6,778 nt of DNA from JAVBKB01 sp031554275 (GCA_031554275.1 JAVBKB010000027.1:1-6778); one strand, 5' to 3'; shown: positions 1 through 5,070, counted from the first letter of the stretch. Numbers and translations are program-made. Notes: generated by a model from the sequence alone, not told the origin.

Positions 1-478
1 CTGGTATTTCAATGTCATACCAGATATTGAAACCAACCTTCGCAAATGGCAGCTCGAATACTTCCATCTTTTTTCCCTCAATCGTTTGCCAATTTGCTTC
101 AGCAGGAAAAATATGCGTCTTTGAATGGGTGTGGATTGTTCCATCTGGACAGAAAATATGACCGACATTTTCGAGATGGTCTTCGACTTTTATTAAATGT
201 GAACCACCTACAATAAATTGTCCGCGCTTCTTGGCTTCTTCTGAAAAAAGCGATAGATAATCAGATGTGAATTGAGCAATGTCACCAAGCTCTGAAATCG
301 GCTTGTTTCGCCAATCCGGAAAAGTAGTAAATAATTCAACCGTAAATAGTTCAGGAAAAACAACCAAATCAGAACCTTGAACTTGATTAAGCAGCAATTT
401 CACACGAGTGGCCATCTCCTCAAAGTCAGAGATAGGACGAGCAACATATTGGCAAACGGATACAGTAGCTTGTTTCAT
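1..478 (-). CDS. Nitrilase-superfamily (carbon-nitrogen hydrolase) protein, N-terminal part, probable loss of catalytic Cys
   Basis: The reading frame starts at ATG 478-476 and stays open to the left edge, giving 159 complete residues, so the C-terminus lies outside the window. The start is supported by AAAGGAG at 488-494, nine bases upstream. The protein has the order of a carbon-nitrogen hydrolase domain. A VVFPELF segment carries the expected catalytic Glu (E43). IVGGSH lies at 89-94. HSKTHIFP carries the expected catalytic Lys (K120), with E127 as a possible second Glu. The nucleophile-elbow strand reads GFNIWYDIEIP at 149-159, where active members have Cys in the place of Trp153. The family normally hydrolyses non-peptide C-N bonds in amides or nitriles; the substrate here is unknown. 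With Trp for Cys it is either a pseudoenzyme or carries a sequence error. There is no N-terminal GNAT domain, unlike the B. subtilis YhcX type. It has its own promoter and is not part of the yutM operon. Confidence 0.85.
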   Translation of the reverse strand, partial: MKQATVSVCQYVARPISDFEEMATRVKLLLNQVQGSDLVVFPELFTVELFTTFPDWRNKPISELGDIAQFTSDYLSLFSEEAKKRGQFIVGGSHLIKVEDHLENVGHIFCPDGTIHTHSKTHIFPAEANWQTIEGKKMEVFELPFAKVGFNIWYDIEIP

Positions 479-533
479 TGCAGACAACTCCTTTACAGAT
501 TTTTATATAAATAATCAATTTCTTACCAAATTA

Positions 534-562
534 ATTATACTTCTGAAAGTACCTGCTCACAA
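534..562 (-). promoter_or_regulatory. Sigma-A-type promoter for the nitrilase-family gene
   Basis: On the minus strand a -35 box TTGTGA (557-562) is followed by a 17-base spacer and a perfect -10 TATAAT (534-539). The likely start of transcription is near 527, leaving a leader of about 50 bases with the AAAGGAG ribosome site. It lies just past the terminator at 577-605, so the gene is probably transcribed independently of yutM. Confidence 0.6.
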
Positions 563-576
563 CACAATATTAAGCA

Positions 577-605
577 CCAAAAAGAGGATGCATAACATCC
601 CCTTT
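577..605 (-). terminator. Rho-independent terminator of the yuzD-yuzB-yutM operon
   Basis: Read on the minus strand, AAAGGGGATG pairs with CATCCTCTTT around a five-base loop (ten pairs including one G-U), and the run of T reaches 579. The G-U pair would be an A-C mismatch on the plus strand, so the hairpin is oriented to stop minus-strand transcription. It begins about 28 bases after the yutM stop codon. Confidence 0.75.
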
Positions 606-632
606 GTGAAATATAAGGTAAACTAATAAATC

Positions 633-995
633 CTAGCAATCCTCTGGCGTACCAGCATTTGCCTTCGTCCGAAAGCTACTGCCACAGCCACAGGTTGCAA
701 TCGCATTCGGGTTCTCAATCGTGAACCCGCCGCCGAGTGCTTGCTTTTGATAACCGATTGTTGTGCCATTGACGATGCTAACATCACCCTTTGCTACAAG
801 AAATCGCACACCAAAGTATTCCACTTCAACATCGTCAGCAGCTTTCTTGTGTTCAAAATTCATCCCATAGGACAAACCACTACAACCACCACCGTGAACG
901 GAAAACCGCAAATAAGCCTCTTGCTCGTTGTTCTCCTCCATCATCACTTTAATCTGATCAACCGCTTCAGCTGTCACATCTATTAATTTCTCCAT
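633..995 (-). CDS. yutM: A-type iron-sulfur cluster carrier, HesB/IscA family (YutM)
   Basis: This 120-residue protein has the usual length and full layout of A-type carriers. HGGGCSGLSYGMNF at 34-47 holds the first cluster-binding cysteine (C38), and TCGCGSSF at 101-108 holds the other two (C102, C104). The internal GGGFTIENPNA at 88-98 is also typical. Such proteins bind a [2Fe-2S] or [4Fe-4S] cluster or iron in the cytoplasm and pass it to target enzymes. An extra Cys closes the chain (C120, in the end PEDC). The gene is the last of a minus-strand operon after yuzD and yuzB, 20 bases downstream of yuzB. Its ribosome site is weak (GGGG at 1006-1009), so it may depend partly on upstream translation. 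The divergent gene beyond the operon encodes an Nfu-type scaffold, which fits a shared role in cluster assembly. Confidence 0.92.
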   Translation of the reverse strand: MEKLIDVTAEAVDQIKVMMEENNEQEAYLRFSVHGGGCSGLSYGMNFEHKKAADDVEVEYFGVRFLVAKGDVSIVNGTTIGYQKQALGGGFTIENPNAIATCGCGSSFRTKANAGTPEDC

Positions 996-1015
996 ATCTA
1001 GTCATCCCCACTTTT

Positions 1016-1246
1016 TTAAAAATTCTCTTCTATAAAATTATACACCTTTTCAACAAGTTGTTCATGGGAATGTGCACTAATTTGCTCACCATTAACAAGT
1101 GCCATTGGCAATTCCGAACACCTGGTACAATGGCAAAGGCATTGATATTCGACTACATCCAGATTTCGATCCTTATCCAACTTTTCAAAGGCTGTCTGTG
1201 AGAAAGTAGCAAGATTATTTACACAGAATTCTACAATCGGTTTCAA
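1016..1246 (-). CDS. yuzB: YuzB-family small Cys-rich protein (UPF0349/DUF1450)
   Basis: This 76-residue protein starts IVEFCVNNL and has a Cys cluster at 36-43 (CLCHCTRC). The cysteines are C8, C36, C38, C40 and C43. As I recall the family, C8, C36, C40 and C43 are the conserved four, in a thioredoxin/ferredoxin-like arrangement that could bind a metal or cluster; C38 looks additional. The function of the family is not established. The start is TTG (1246-1244), which overlaps the TGA stop of yuzD as TTGA; AGAGAGG at 1258-1264 gives an 11-base spacing. This arrangement implies translational coupling. It lies between a thioredoxin-like protein and an A-type Fe-S carrier, so a role in thiol or Fe-S handling is plausible but inferred. 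Confidence 0.88.
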   Translation of the reverse strand: MKPIVEFCVNNLATFSQTAFEKLDKDRNLDVVEYQCLCHCTRCSELPMALVNGEQISAHSHEQLVEKVYNFIEENF

Positions 1247-1584
1247 CTATTCACTGACCTCTCTTCTGTTTCAGTATACCCGAAAGAAAGCATCACATTG
1301 ACAACATCCTTCAATCTTGGATTGCCTTCTCCAATTATTTTACCATCCATCACAACTAGAGGGTAGAACAATTCTCCATCACTCACACGGGTCGAGAACT
1401 GCTGTATCTCTGCATCATTAGGTGGGTTTTCAATGTCAATATACTGCACTTCGAAAGGTTGATTCAGAAATTTTCGTGATAGAGCCGCTTCCAACCATTC
1501 TACAGTTTCCTTTGAAGTGGGCATATTTACACAGCTTGCACAAACCACCTCAGCACCATACACATAAATCACTGCTTGTTTCAT
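1243..1584 (-). CDS. yuzD: YuzD-family thioredoxin-like protein (DUF1462)
   Basis: This 113-residue protein begins with a beta-strand, then GAEVVCASCVNMPTS at 10-24, with a CxxC pair (C15, C18) at the N-terminus of the next helix, as in thioredoxin-fold proteins. VQYIDIENPP at 46-55 and FYPLVVMDGKIIGEGNPRL at 73-91 match the strand and cis-Pro region of that fold. The length agrees with the DUF1462 family. Redox activity is suggested by the CxxC but has not, to my knowledge, been assigned. It is the first gene of the minus-strand operon, with a good ribosome site (GAGGT at 1591-1595, six bases from ATG). Its end overlaps the yuzB start. In B. subtilis yutJ lies between yuzD and yuzB as I recall it; here they are fused by overlap. 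Confidence 0.88.
   Translation of the reverse strand: MKQAVIYVYGAEVVCASCVNMPTSKETVEWLEAALSRKFLNQPFEVQYIDIENPPNDAEIQQFSTRVSDGELFYPLVVMDGKIIGEGNPRLKDVVNVMLSFGYTETEERSVNS
1258..1264 (-). promoter_or_regulatory. Ribosome binding site deciding the TTG start of yuzB
   Basis: AGAGAGG lies inside the end of yuzD, 11 bases before TTG 1246. There is no ATG or GTG in frame near it, and the protein from TTG starts with the conserved IVEFCVNNL segment. This supports the non-ATG start. Confidence 0.55.
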
Positions 1585-1615
1585 AATTACACCTCAAATT
1601 CTTTTTTCATGAAGG

Positions 1616-1634
1616 TTTGCTTTGTACAAGCAAA
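1616..1634. repeat. Perfect 7-bp inverted repeat in the yuzD leader
   Basis: TTTGCTT (1616-1622) and AAGCAAA (1628-1634) flank the five-base TGTAC. The site lies between the predicted yuzD promoter and its ribosome site, roughly 32 bases before the ATG. It could be a regulator operator or a small hairpin in the 5' leader. No T run follows, so it is not a terminator. No regulator can be named. Confidence 0.45.
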
Positions 1635-1657
1635 TTCGACAATGACTTCATATTGGT

Positions 1658-1686
1658 ATTGTAAGGCAAATCTGAAATGTCACCAA
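1658..1686 (-). promoter_or_regulatory. Candidate sigma-A promoter of yuzD-yuzB-yutM
   Basis: On the minus strand TTGGTG (1681-1686) and TACAAT (1658-1663) are spaced by 17 bases. Transcription from it gives a leader of about 65 bases containing the inverted repeat at 1616-1634. The match to consensus is moderate. Confidence 0.45.
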
Positions 1687-1714
1687 ATATTTCGAATTAG
1701 CGGATGAATTTAGA

Positions 1715-1743
1715 TGGATTTTTTTAAACAAAATCCTTATAAT
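1715..1743 (+). promoter_or_regulatory. Candidate sigma-A promoter of yutI
   Basis: A perfect -10 TATAAT (1738-1743) has a poor -35 TGGATT (1715-1720) 17 bases upstream. The predicted transcript starts near 1750, leaving a leader of about 25 bases before the ATG of yutI. It is divergent from the yuzD promoter, about 30 bases away. Confidence 0.5.
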
Positions 1744-1774
1744 ATAAGAATGAGGTTCAATAAGGAGGACAAAC

Positions 1775-2011
1775 ATGGAGACACAAACATTATTCCAACG
1801 AGTTGAGGAAGCAATAGATAAAGTACGACCTTTCTTACAACGTGATGGCGGTGACTGTGAATTAGTGGATGTAGAAGATGGCATTGTGAAGCTACGCCTA
1901 ATGGGCGCTTGCCAAGGCTGTCCGAGCTCTACTATTACACTGAAAGCTGGCATCGAAAGATTACTTCGCGAAGAAATTCCTGAAGTTGTTGAAGTTGAAC
2001 AAGTATTCTAA
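1775..2011 (+). CDS. yutI: NifU/Nfu-type Fe-S cluster scaffold (YutI)
   Basis: This 78-residue protein consists only of a NifU C-terminal (Nfu) domain. RPFLQRDGGDCELVDVEDG spans 18-36, then the cluster-binding GACQGCPSSTITLKAGIE at 44-61 with the CxxC pair C46 and C49, and the typical end VVEVEQVF. Such domains assemble or carry a bridging [4Fe-4S] cluster between two subunits and deliver it to apo-proteins in the cytoplasm. C28 in the RDGGDC segment is not one of the two ligands. AAGGAGG at 1762-1768 is an ideal ribosome site, six bases from ATG. The gene is single and divergent from the yuzD-yuzB-yutM operon, whose last product is an A-type carrier that could receive or share clusters. It ends in a clear terminator. 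Confidence 0.93.
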   Translation: METQTLFQRVEEAIDKVRPFLQRDGGDCELVDVEDGIVKLRLMGACQGCPSSTITLKAGIERLLREEIPEVVEVEQVF

Positions 2012-2029
2012 GGGCGTAAGAAAATAAAC

Positions 2030-2051
2030 GAGCGGGATGTCCTGCTCTTTT
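2030..2051 (+). terminator. Rho-independent terminator of yutI
   Basis: GAGCGGG pairs with CCTGCTC around a four-base loop, followed by TTTTCTT. The one G-U pair forms only on the plus-strand transcript, which fixes the direction. It starts 18 bases after the yutI stop. Confidence 0.75.
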
Positions 2052-2058
2052 CTTCAAA

Positions 2059-2108
2059 ACCAAACACAAAAGAGAACTTTCGTTACTGAAGTTCTCTTTT
2101 TGTTTGGT
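2059..2108. terminator. Long bidirectional terminator hairpin between convergent yutI and yutH
   Basis: Two arms of 21 and 20 bases (2059-2079 and 2089-2108) are complementary except for one bulged base (C2067 or nearby), around a nine-base loop. The outer half of each arm is A- or T-rich, so a U run follows the GAGAACTT core hairpin on both strands. It begins three bases after the yutH stop codon on the minus strand and backs up the yutI terminator on the plus strand. Confidence 0.75.
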
Positions 2109-2111
2109 GAT

Positions 2112-3098
2112 TCACTGCAACCACTCTGGTACACGGAGGTTTGAACGCATTTGTGGGATTCCAGCAATCTCAAAGAAATTCTTTAGGAAGCGCTCATAAT
2201 AATGCGAATTATCAAAATCAGCTCCAAGCTGATCCTCATAGAGTTTCTTCTCGCCTTCGGATTCTGTGGTGTAATAGGATTCCACAATCTCAAAGAATTG
2301 CACCGGAAAAAGCAGCCGCGCATACAGTAAACGCACACCACCTGGTGACATTGGTAATGCTTGCATATAGTCTTGCATGAAATCCCTTACAAAGTAGTGA
2401 TATGTATTGGGCTTTTGAAAATACTCCCCACGCACCCACTCTGCAAGGTCCCGACTTGGGTGATCAAGCAGCCAATCAAGTGCGTTCTTCCCATTATGAA
2501 AACTCTCCTCATTGAAGCGTTCATAGCAAATAGTCGCAGCTTCCTGCCCTTGATCCGCTGTCTCCAATTCACTATCAACTAGGTACTGAATCGCATTCTC
2601 CATCAGCCCAAGATAATATGGGAAACAGTCGATAAAAAGCTTCTCAAATTCATTTTGTGGCTGGACTAGAAGCTTCGACTGCCAGAACCGTTCTAATTGG
2701 TCTGTGCGCTTTTCCCATAGGCTCTTCCATTGACCCAAACGATTCAATTTAGTGAAACGATAGGCTACATCTCGACCTCGGTAATGAAACCCAGCCAATT
2801 CCCGACCCTGTGAGGGGTTTGATTGATCTATGGACGTAGCCATCCCAAGTATCAAAAGTTGCCTTCCATCATCAGGATTAAGAAATTTGCCTTCTTTTGA
2901 TTGTAGTGGAATCAGTACGCCCTTTTCGCCTTTAGCATGTAGATGATTTGCCATTTGCATGCGCTCAAATAGATCTTCCTCAGTTTGATCGTATGGGTAG
3001 GCCAACTGAAATTTGTAGCCACCAGCACGAAATGAGTTTTCAGACAGAATTTCCTCAACTTTTATACCATATAAATTAAATATTCTTTGGATGTCCAT
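2112..3098 (-). CDS. yutH: YutH-like spore coat-associated protein of the CotS/kinase-like family
   Basis: This 328-residue protein resembles YutH of B. subtilis, which belongs to the CotS/aminoglycoside-phosphotransferase-like group of spore coat proteins. Visible traits are an N-terminal region with GYKFQLAYPY (27-36), a central part rich in Trp and Lys (about 112-150), LMENAIQYLVDSE at 165-177, DHPSRDLAEWVR at 212-223 and a C-terminal helical half. The DHPSRDLAEWVR segment corresponds to the stretch after the metal-binding Asp in this fold, but no canonical HxD catalytic loop is apparent, so it may be a structural pseudokinase. The start is uncertain: GTG 3101 is possible, but ATG 3098 is seven bases from AGGTGG (3106-3111) and is preferred. 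The gene stands alone, divergent from yutG, and ends in a bidirectional hairpin. Position next to yutG matches the order I recall for B. subtilis. The coat role is inferred from family. Confidence 0.78.
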   Translation of the reverse strand: MDIQRIFNLYGIKVEEILSENSFRAGGYKFQLAYPYDQTEEDLFERMQMANHLHAKGEKGVLIPLQSKEGKFLNPDDGRQLLILGMATSIDQSNPSQGRELAGFHYRGRDVAYRFTKLNRLGQWKSLWEKRTDQLERFWQSKLLVQPQNEFEKLFIDCFPYYLGLMENAIQYLVDSELETADQGQEAATICYERFNEESFHNGKNALDWLLDHPSRDLAEWVRGEYFQKPNTYHYFVRDFMQDYMQALPMSPGGVRLLYARLLFPVQFFEIVESYYTTESEGEKKLYEDQLGADFDNSHYYERFLKNFFEIAGIPQMRSNLRVPEWLQ

Positions 3099-3105
3099 CA
3101 CAAAA

Positions 3106-3111
3106 CCACCT
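3106..3111 (-). promoter_or_regulatory. Ribosome binding site deciding the yutH start
   Basis: AGGTGG is four bases from GTG 3101 and seven bases from ATG 3098. The second spacing is near optimal, so the ATG is the likelier start and the protein loses one Met from the longest frame. Confidence 0.5.
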
Positions 3112-3196
3112 AGATTATCTTGTCTACCCTATGTATATGAAAAAAAACAGCATATTTTCATAAGAACTCGATAAAATTAGTCATTACACTTTTTAC
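3112..3196. promoter_or_regulatory. Divergent yutH/yutG control region, promoters not resolved
   Basis: About 110 bases separate the two divergent starts. On the minus strand CATATACAT (3131-3139) resembles a sigma-E -10 element, and an A-rich stretch lies upstream, but no -35 at the usual distance fits well. On the plus strand TAAAAT (3172-3177) could be a -10 box for yutG, again without a good -35. I would not assign a sigma factor from this. Confidence 0.25.
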
Positions 3197-3204
3197 GGGA
3201 GAAG
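3197..3204 (+). promoter_or_regulatory. Ribosome binding site deciding the TTG start of yutG
   Basis: GGGAGAAG is followed, nine bases after its GGGAG core, by TTG 3211. The next in-frame ATG (3229) would leave this site 27 bases away, so TTG is the better start. Confidence 0.55.
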
Positions 3205-3210
3205 ATAATA

Positions 3211-3696
3211 TTGACAAATGAAGAGACAATGTTAGCACAAGTGGCTAAACAGCTACTGCGGGAACGCAGTGTAGAAGTTATCCAAATTGCTGAATTAGTG
3301 ATGCACTTACAAAAGAGTTACCATGAGGATTTGACCATTGGAGATTGCTTGCAAAATGTTGAGCGAGTACTGGCAAAGCGTGAAGTACAAAATGCCATCA
3401 TCACAGGCATTCAACTAGATAAACTTGCTGAAAAGGGTCTGCTTGATGAGCCTTTACTAACCTACGTTCGAAACGATGAGGGCTTGTATGGGGTTGATGA
3501 AATATTAGCATTTTCAATTGTAAATGTGTATGGCTCGATTGGATTCACAAACTTTGGCTATATTGACAAGTTGAAACCGGGAATTCTTGAAAGATTGAAT
3601 GATAAATCAACAGGTGAAGTTCACACATTCTTAGACGATATTGTTGGTGCTATTGCAGCAGCTGCCTCTAGTCGCCTTGCCCACAGATTTGACTAG
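3211..3696 (+). CDS. yutG: YutG, phosphatidylglycerophosphatase A (PgpA)-like protein
   Basis: This 161-residue protein has the PgpA-family layout: an N-terminal helical part, a conserved acidic pair in YGVDEILAFSIVN (93-105), then GFTNFGYIDKLKPG (111-124) and HTFLDDIVGAIAAAASSRL (138-156). The acidic DE (96-97) and DD (142-143) would bind the metal. In the PgpA family these enzymes remove phosphate from phosphatidylglycerophosphate to make phosphatidylglycerol. The Bacillus YutG and Listeria LtrC branch is shorter and more soluble than E. coli PgpA: no membrane segment is visible here, so the true substrate is uncertain. The start is TTG with a good ribosome site. The gene is divergent from yutH and ends in a strong hairpin. 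In B. subtilis yutF follows yutG; here it does not. Confidence 0.85.
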   Translation: MTNEETMLAQVAKQLLRERSVEVIQIAELVMHLQKSYHEDLTIGDCLQNVERVLAKREVQNAIITGIQLDKLAEKGLLDEPLLTYVRNDEGLYGVDEILAFSIVNVYGSIGFTNFGYIDKLKPGILERLNDKSTGEVHTFLDDIVGAIAAAASSRLAHRFD

Positions 3697-3719
3697 AAAA
3701 AAATAGTTTAAACAAAATA

Positions 3720-3753
3720 GCCGTCCATCAATCAAGCATGATTGGTAGACGGC
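3720..3753. terminator. Bidirectional terminator between convergent yutG and yutE
   Basis: Arms of 15 bases (3720-3734 and 3739-3753) pair with one mismatch and one wobble around the four-base loop AGCA. ATTCTTGTT follows on the plus strand and TATTTTGTTT on the minus strand. It lies 23 bases past the yutG stop and about 65 bases past the yutE stop, so it probably serves both genes. Confidence 0.75.
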
Positions 3754-3817
3754 ATTCTTGTTACGCAATTATCCTATGGGGTCATGGAAAACCCATTCAC
3801 AGGTCAATAGTAGCTCT

Positions 3818-4261
3818 CTAACTTTTCTCACCAAAAGCAGTAACGCTATTCGGATCAGTTTTCATAAAGTTGAGTGTTGTATCAATAAAGGAAAGGACAT
3901 GTTTTCTGCTATCCTTAACGGCAATTATTAACTTTGCATGGTCTATTGCCAAGTAGTCTCTAACAAGAATCGTTCGGTAGTGAAGTAGATTCTTGATTCC
4001 TTTGCCCGTTTGTTCATTCACAATTTCTGAATCAACTAGGATGTCGATAATATCTTCATAACTTCCTGGGTCACGCAGAATGTAACCATCAATCATCATT
4101 GTGCCCACATCCAAGATGCCTTCAATCATGATCCCGACTCCACGTTCAAGCGCTAATTTCTCTTTGGTAGACTGCCAAACGTTTTCCTCCAAAAAAAGAT
4201 TGCTTAACTCCCGGATTCTTTGTAATGTTTGTTCGATTTTTTCCTTTTTCACAAAATACAT
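3818..4261 (-). CDS. yutE: YutE-like protein of the HepT/DUF86 fold, RNase His replaced
   Basis: This 147-residue helical protein starts MYFVKKEKIEQTL and contains MIDGYILRDPGSYEDIIDIL at 56-75 and GIKNLLHYRTILVRDYLAID at 88-107. This is the DUF86 layout shared with HepT. HepT RNase toxins carry an R-x4-H-x-Y motif; here it reads R96-TILV-R101-D-Y103, so Arg replaces the His. The Tyr that MntA-type partners modify is kept in position. No nucleotidyltransferase (MntA) gene is next to it, so I do not call a toxin-antitoxin system. B. subtilis has an orphan YutE at the same place. A ribosome site AAGGGGG (4269-4275) lies seven bases from ATG. The gene is divergent from the DUF3055 gene with overlapping promoters. 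Function is unknown. Confidence 0.8.
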   Translation of the reverse strand: MYFVKKEKIEQTLQRIRELSNLFLEENVWQSTKEKLALERGVGIMIEGILDVGTMMIDGYILRDPGSYEDIIDILVDSEIVNEQTGKGIKNLLHYRTILVRDYLAIDHAKLIIAVKDSRKHVLSFIDTTLNFMKTDPNSVTAFGEKS

Positions 4262-4301
4262 GCTAACACCCCCTTCTTTGTTATTGCCAATCAGTTAAAA
4301 C

Positions 4302-4330
4302 TCGCCATTCACTATAGAAACTGTTACAAT
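4302..4330 (+). promoter_or_regulatory. Extended -10 promoter of the DUF3055 gene
   Basis: TCGCCA (4302-4307) and TACAAT (4325-4330) are 17 bases apart, and TG stands one base before the -10 (TGTTACAAT). The transcript would start near 4337, leaving about 30 bases of leader. Confidence 0.55.
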
Positions 4331-4339
4331 TCATATTGA
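4311..4339 (-). promoter_or_regulatory. Candidate promoter of yutE overlapping the divergent promoter
   Basis: On the minus strand TATAGT (4311-4316) has a weak -35 TCAATA (4334-4339) at 17 bases. Its -10 falls in the spacer of the plus-strand promoter at 4302-4330, so the two could not easily be occupied by polymerase together. Confidence 0.35.
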
Positions 4340-4366
4340 AAAAAAGTCTATCGTGGTGAGGTTTTC

Positions 4367-4630
4367 ATGGAAACAAATGTGATTTATGACGATCAACAAT
4401 CATTACAAACACGTTTTATCAGCTTCATTGGTGAACATGACCGCTATGATCTATGTTGCATCTACAGTGATCGCTTCTTTGGTAAAACGCTAGTACTCAA
4501 TATGCTGAGCAATCAGTTCGCAATAATTGGTAGAGATGATCTCGATGAAGAAGGCTTCTTGCAAACTGCCTTCCGGATAAGCCCTGAAGCTGCGTCCGAA
4601 TTGCGAGATCTGATTGCCGAAATAATCTAA
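4367..4630 (+). CDS. DUF3055 (SAV0927-like) family protein
   Basis: This 87-residue acidic protein has the family signature SDRFFGKTLVLNM at 34-46, followed by FAIIGRDDLDEEGFLQTAF at 51-69 and an amphipathic C-terminal helix ending in AEII. RFISFIGEHDRYDL at 16-29 forms the first part. No catalytic motif, signal peptide or membrane segment is visible. The family is found in Bacillales and has no known function. The ribosome site is GTGAGG (4356-4361), five bases from ATG. It is divergent from yutE and convergent with yutD. No standard terminator follows; a 24-bp tandem repeat starts eight bases after the stop. Family assignment is from recalled motif resemblance. Confidence 0.75.
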   Translation: METNVIYDDQQSLQTRFISFIGEHDRYDLCCIYSDRFFGKTLVLNMLSNQFAIIGRDDLDEEGFLQTAFRISPEAASELRDLIAEII

Positions 4631-4638
4631 CTTCAGAT

Positions 4639-4710
4639 CGTGACTCAATGATTAACGGAAACCGTGACTCAATGATTAGCAGAAACCGTGACTCAATGAT
4701 TAGCAGAACT
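4639..4710. repeat. Three tandem copies of a 24-bp repeat between convergent genes
   Basis: Units at 4639-4662, 4663-4686 and 4687-4710 are contiguous with no spacers. The shared core is CGTGACTCAATGATTA, followed by RCRGAAAC. Unit 1 differs from unit 2 at two positions (AACG for AGCA) and unit 3 differs only in its last base, so the array is recent or kept alike. It fills most of the gap between the DUF3055 gene and yutD, both of which lack an evident hairpin terminator. One 8-codon frame repeats as RDSMISRN, but it has no gene context and I do not call it coding. Confidence 0.95.
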
Positions 4711-4732
4711 TGATGGTTGATTATTTTCTCGT

Positions 4733-5005
4733 CTAATCGACCCGCTTTATTATGAAATAATTACAGCCGAAATTACAATACTCATGGATGTATTCTCTTA
4801 TCGTGCTTATTTTGTTTTCATAATTCGCTTTTGGATTGCGGTCTTCAAAAAAACCCTTTAAACGAAGTTGTCCATAACCCCAATCGCCAAGAATGTAGTC
4901 ATAACGATTTAGCACTTCACTCCATCTTTCACTGATTGCTTCCTCATTGTAAGCATCACCTCGTTCTTCTACAAGTTCGAAATTCAGATTCTCTATGACA
5001 AACAT
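4733..5005 (-). CDS. yutD: YutD-family protein (DUF1027)
   Basis: This 90-residue protein carries the very conserved block YILGDWGYGQLRLKGFF (37-53) and the C-terminal YCNFGCNYFIIKR (76-88), with a CxxxC pair (C77, C81). The N-terminus FVIENLNFELVEERGDAYNEEAI is also family-like. YutD proteins are small cytoplasmic proteins of unknown function in Firmicutes. AGAGGTGG at 5009-5016 precedes the ATG. In B. subtilis yutD is followed by yutC and lipA before lytH; here the next gene upstream is lytH directly, in divergent orientation, so this segment is shortened. No signal peptide or membrane segment is present. Confidence 0.9.
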   Translation of the reverse strand: MFVIENLNFELVEERGDAYNEEAISERWSEVLNRYDYILGDWGYGQLRLKGFFEDRNPKANYENKISTIREYIHEYCNFGCNYFIIKRVD

Positions 5006-5070
5006 ATTCCACCTCTAGTGAGTTTAATTTATTGTTTCCGCAAAAAATTCGAGTAGAAACTGCTATAAGT

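Noticed and set aside
408..626. Plus-strand open frame across the nitrilase gene start and its upstream region
   Set aside because: It runs antisense to a well supported gene and through a terminator and promoter, has no ribosome site and no protein-like composition.
741..986. Plus-strand open frame antisense to yutM
   Set aside because: It is the shadow of the conserved IscA-family gene; Thr and His runs come from the opposite-strand codons.
1648..1953. Minus-strand open frame covering the yutI gene and promoter
   Set aside because: It lies antisense to the conserved NifU domain and has no ribosome site or family resemblance.
2387..2578. Minus-strand second frame within yutH
   Set aside because: It overlaps yutH in another frame and gives a composition unlike a natural protein.
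3818..4630. HepT-MntA toxin-antitoxin pair formed by yutE and its divergent neighbour
   Set aside because: The neighbour is a DUF3055 protein without a GSX10DXD nucleotidyltransferase motif, is on the opposite strand, and the HepT His is missing.
4639..4710. CRISPR array
   Set aside because: The repeat units are contiguous, with no spacers, and there are no cas genes in the window.
4636..4713. Small repetitive peptide gene (RDSMISRN repeats)
   Set aside because: The unit is a whole number of codons, but the frame has no upstream ATG with a ribosome site and ends at once after the array.
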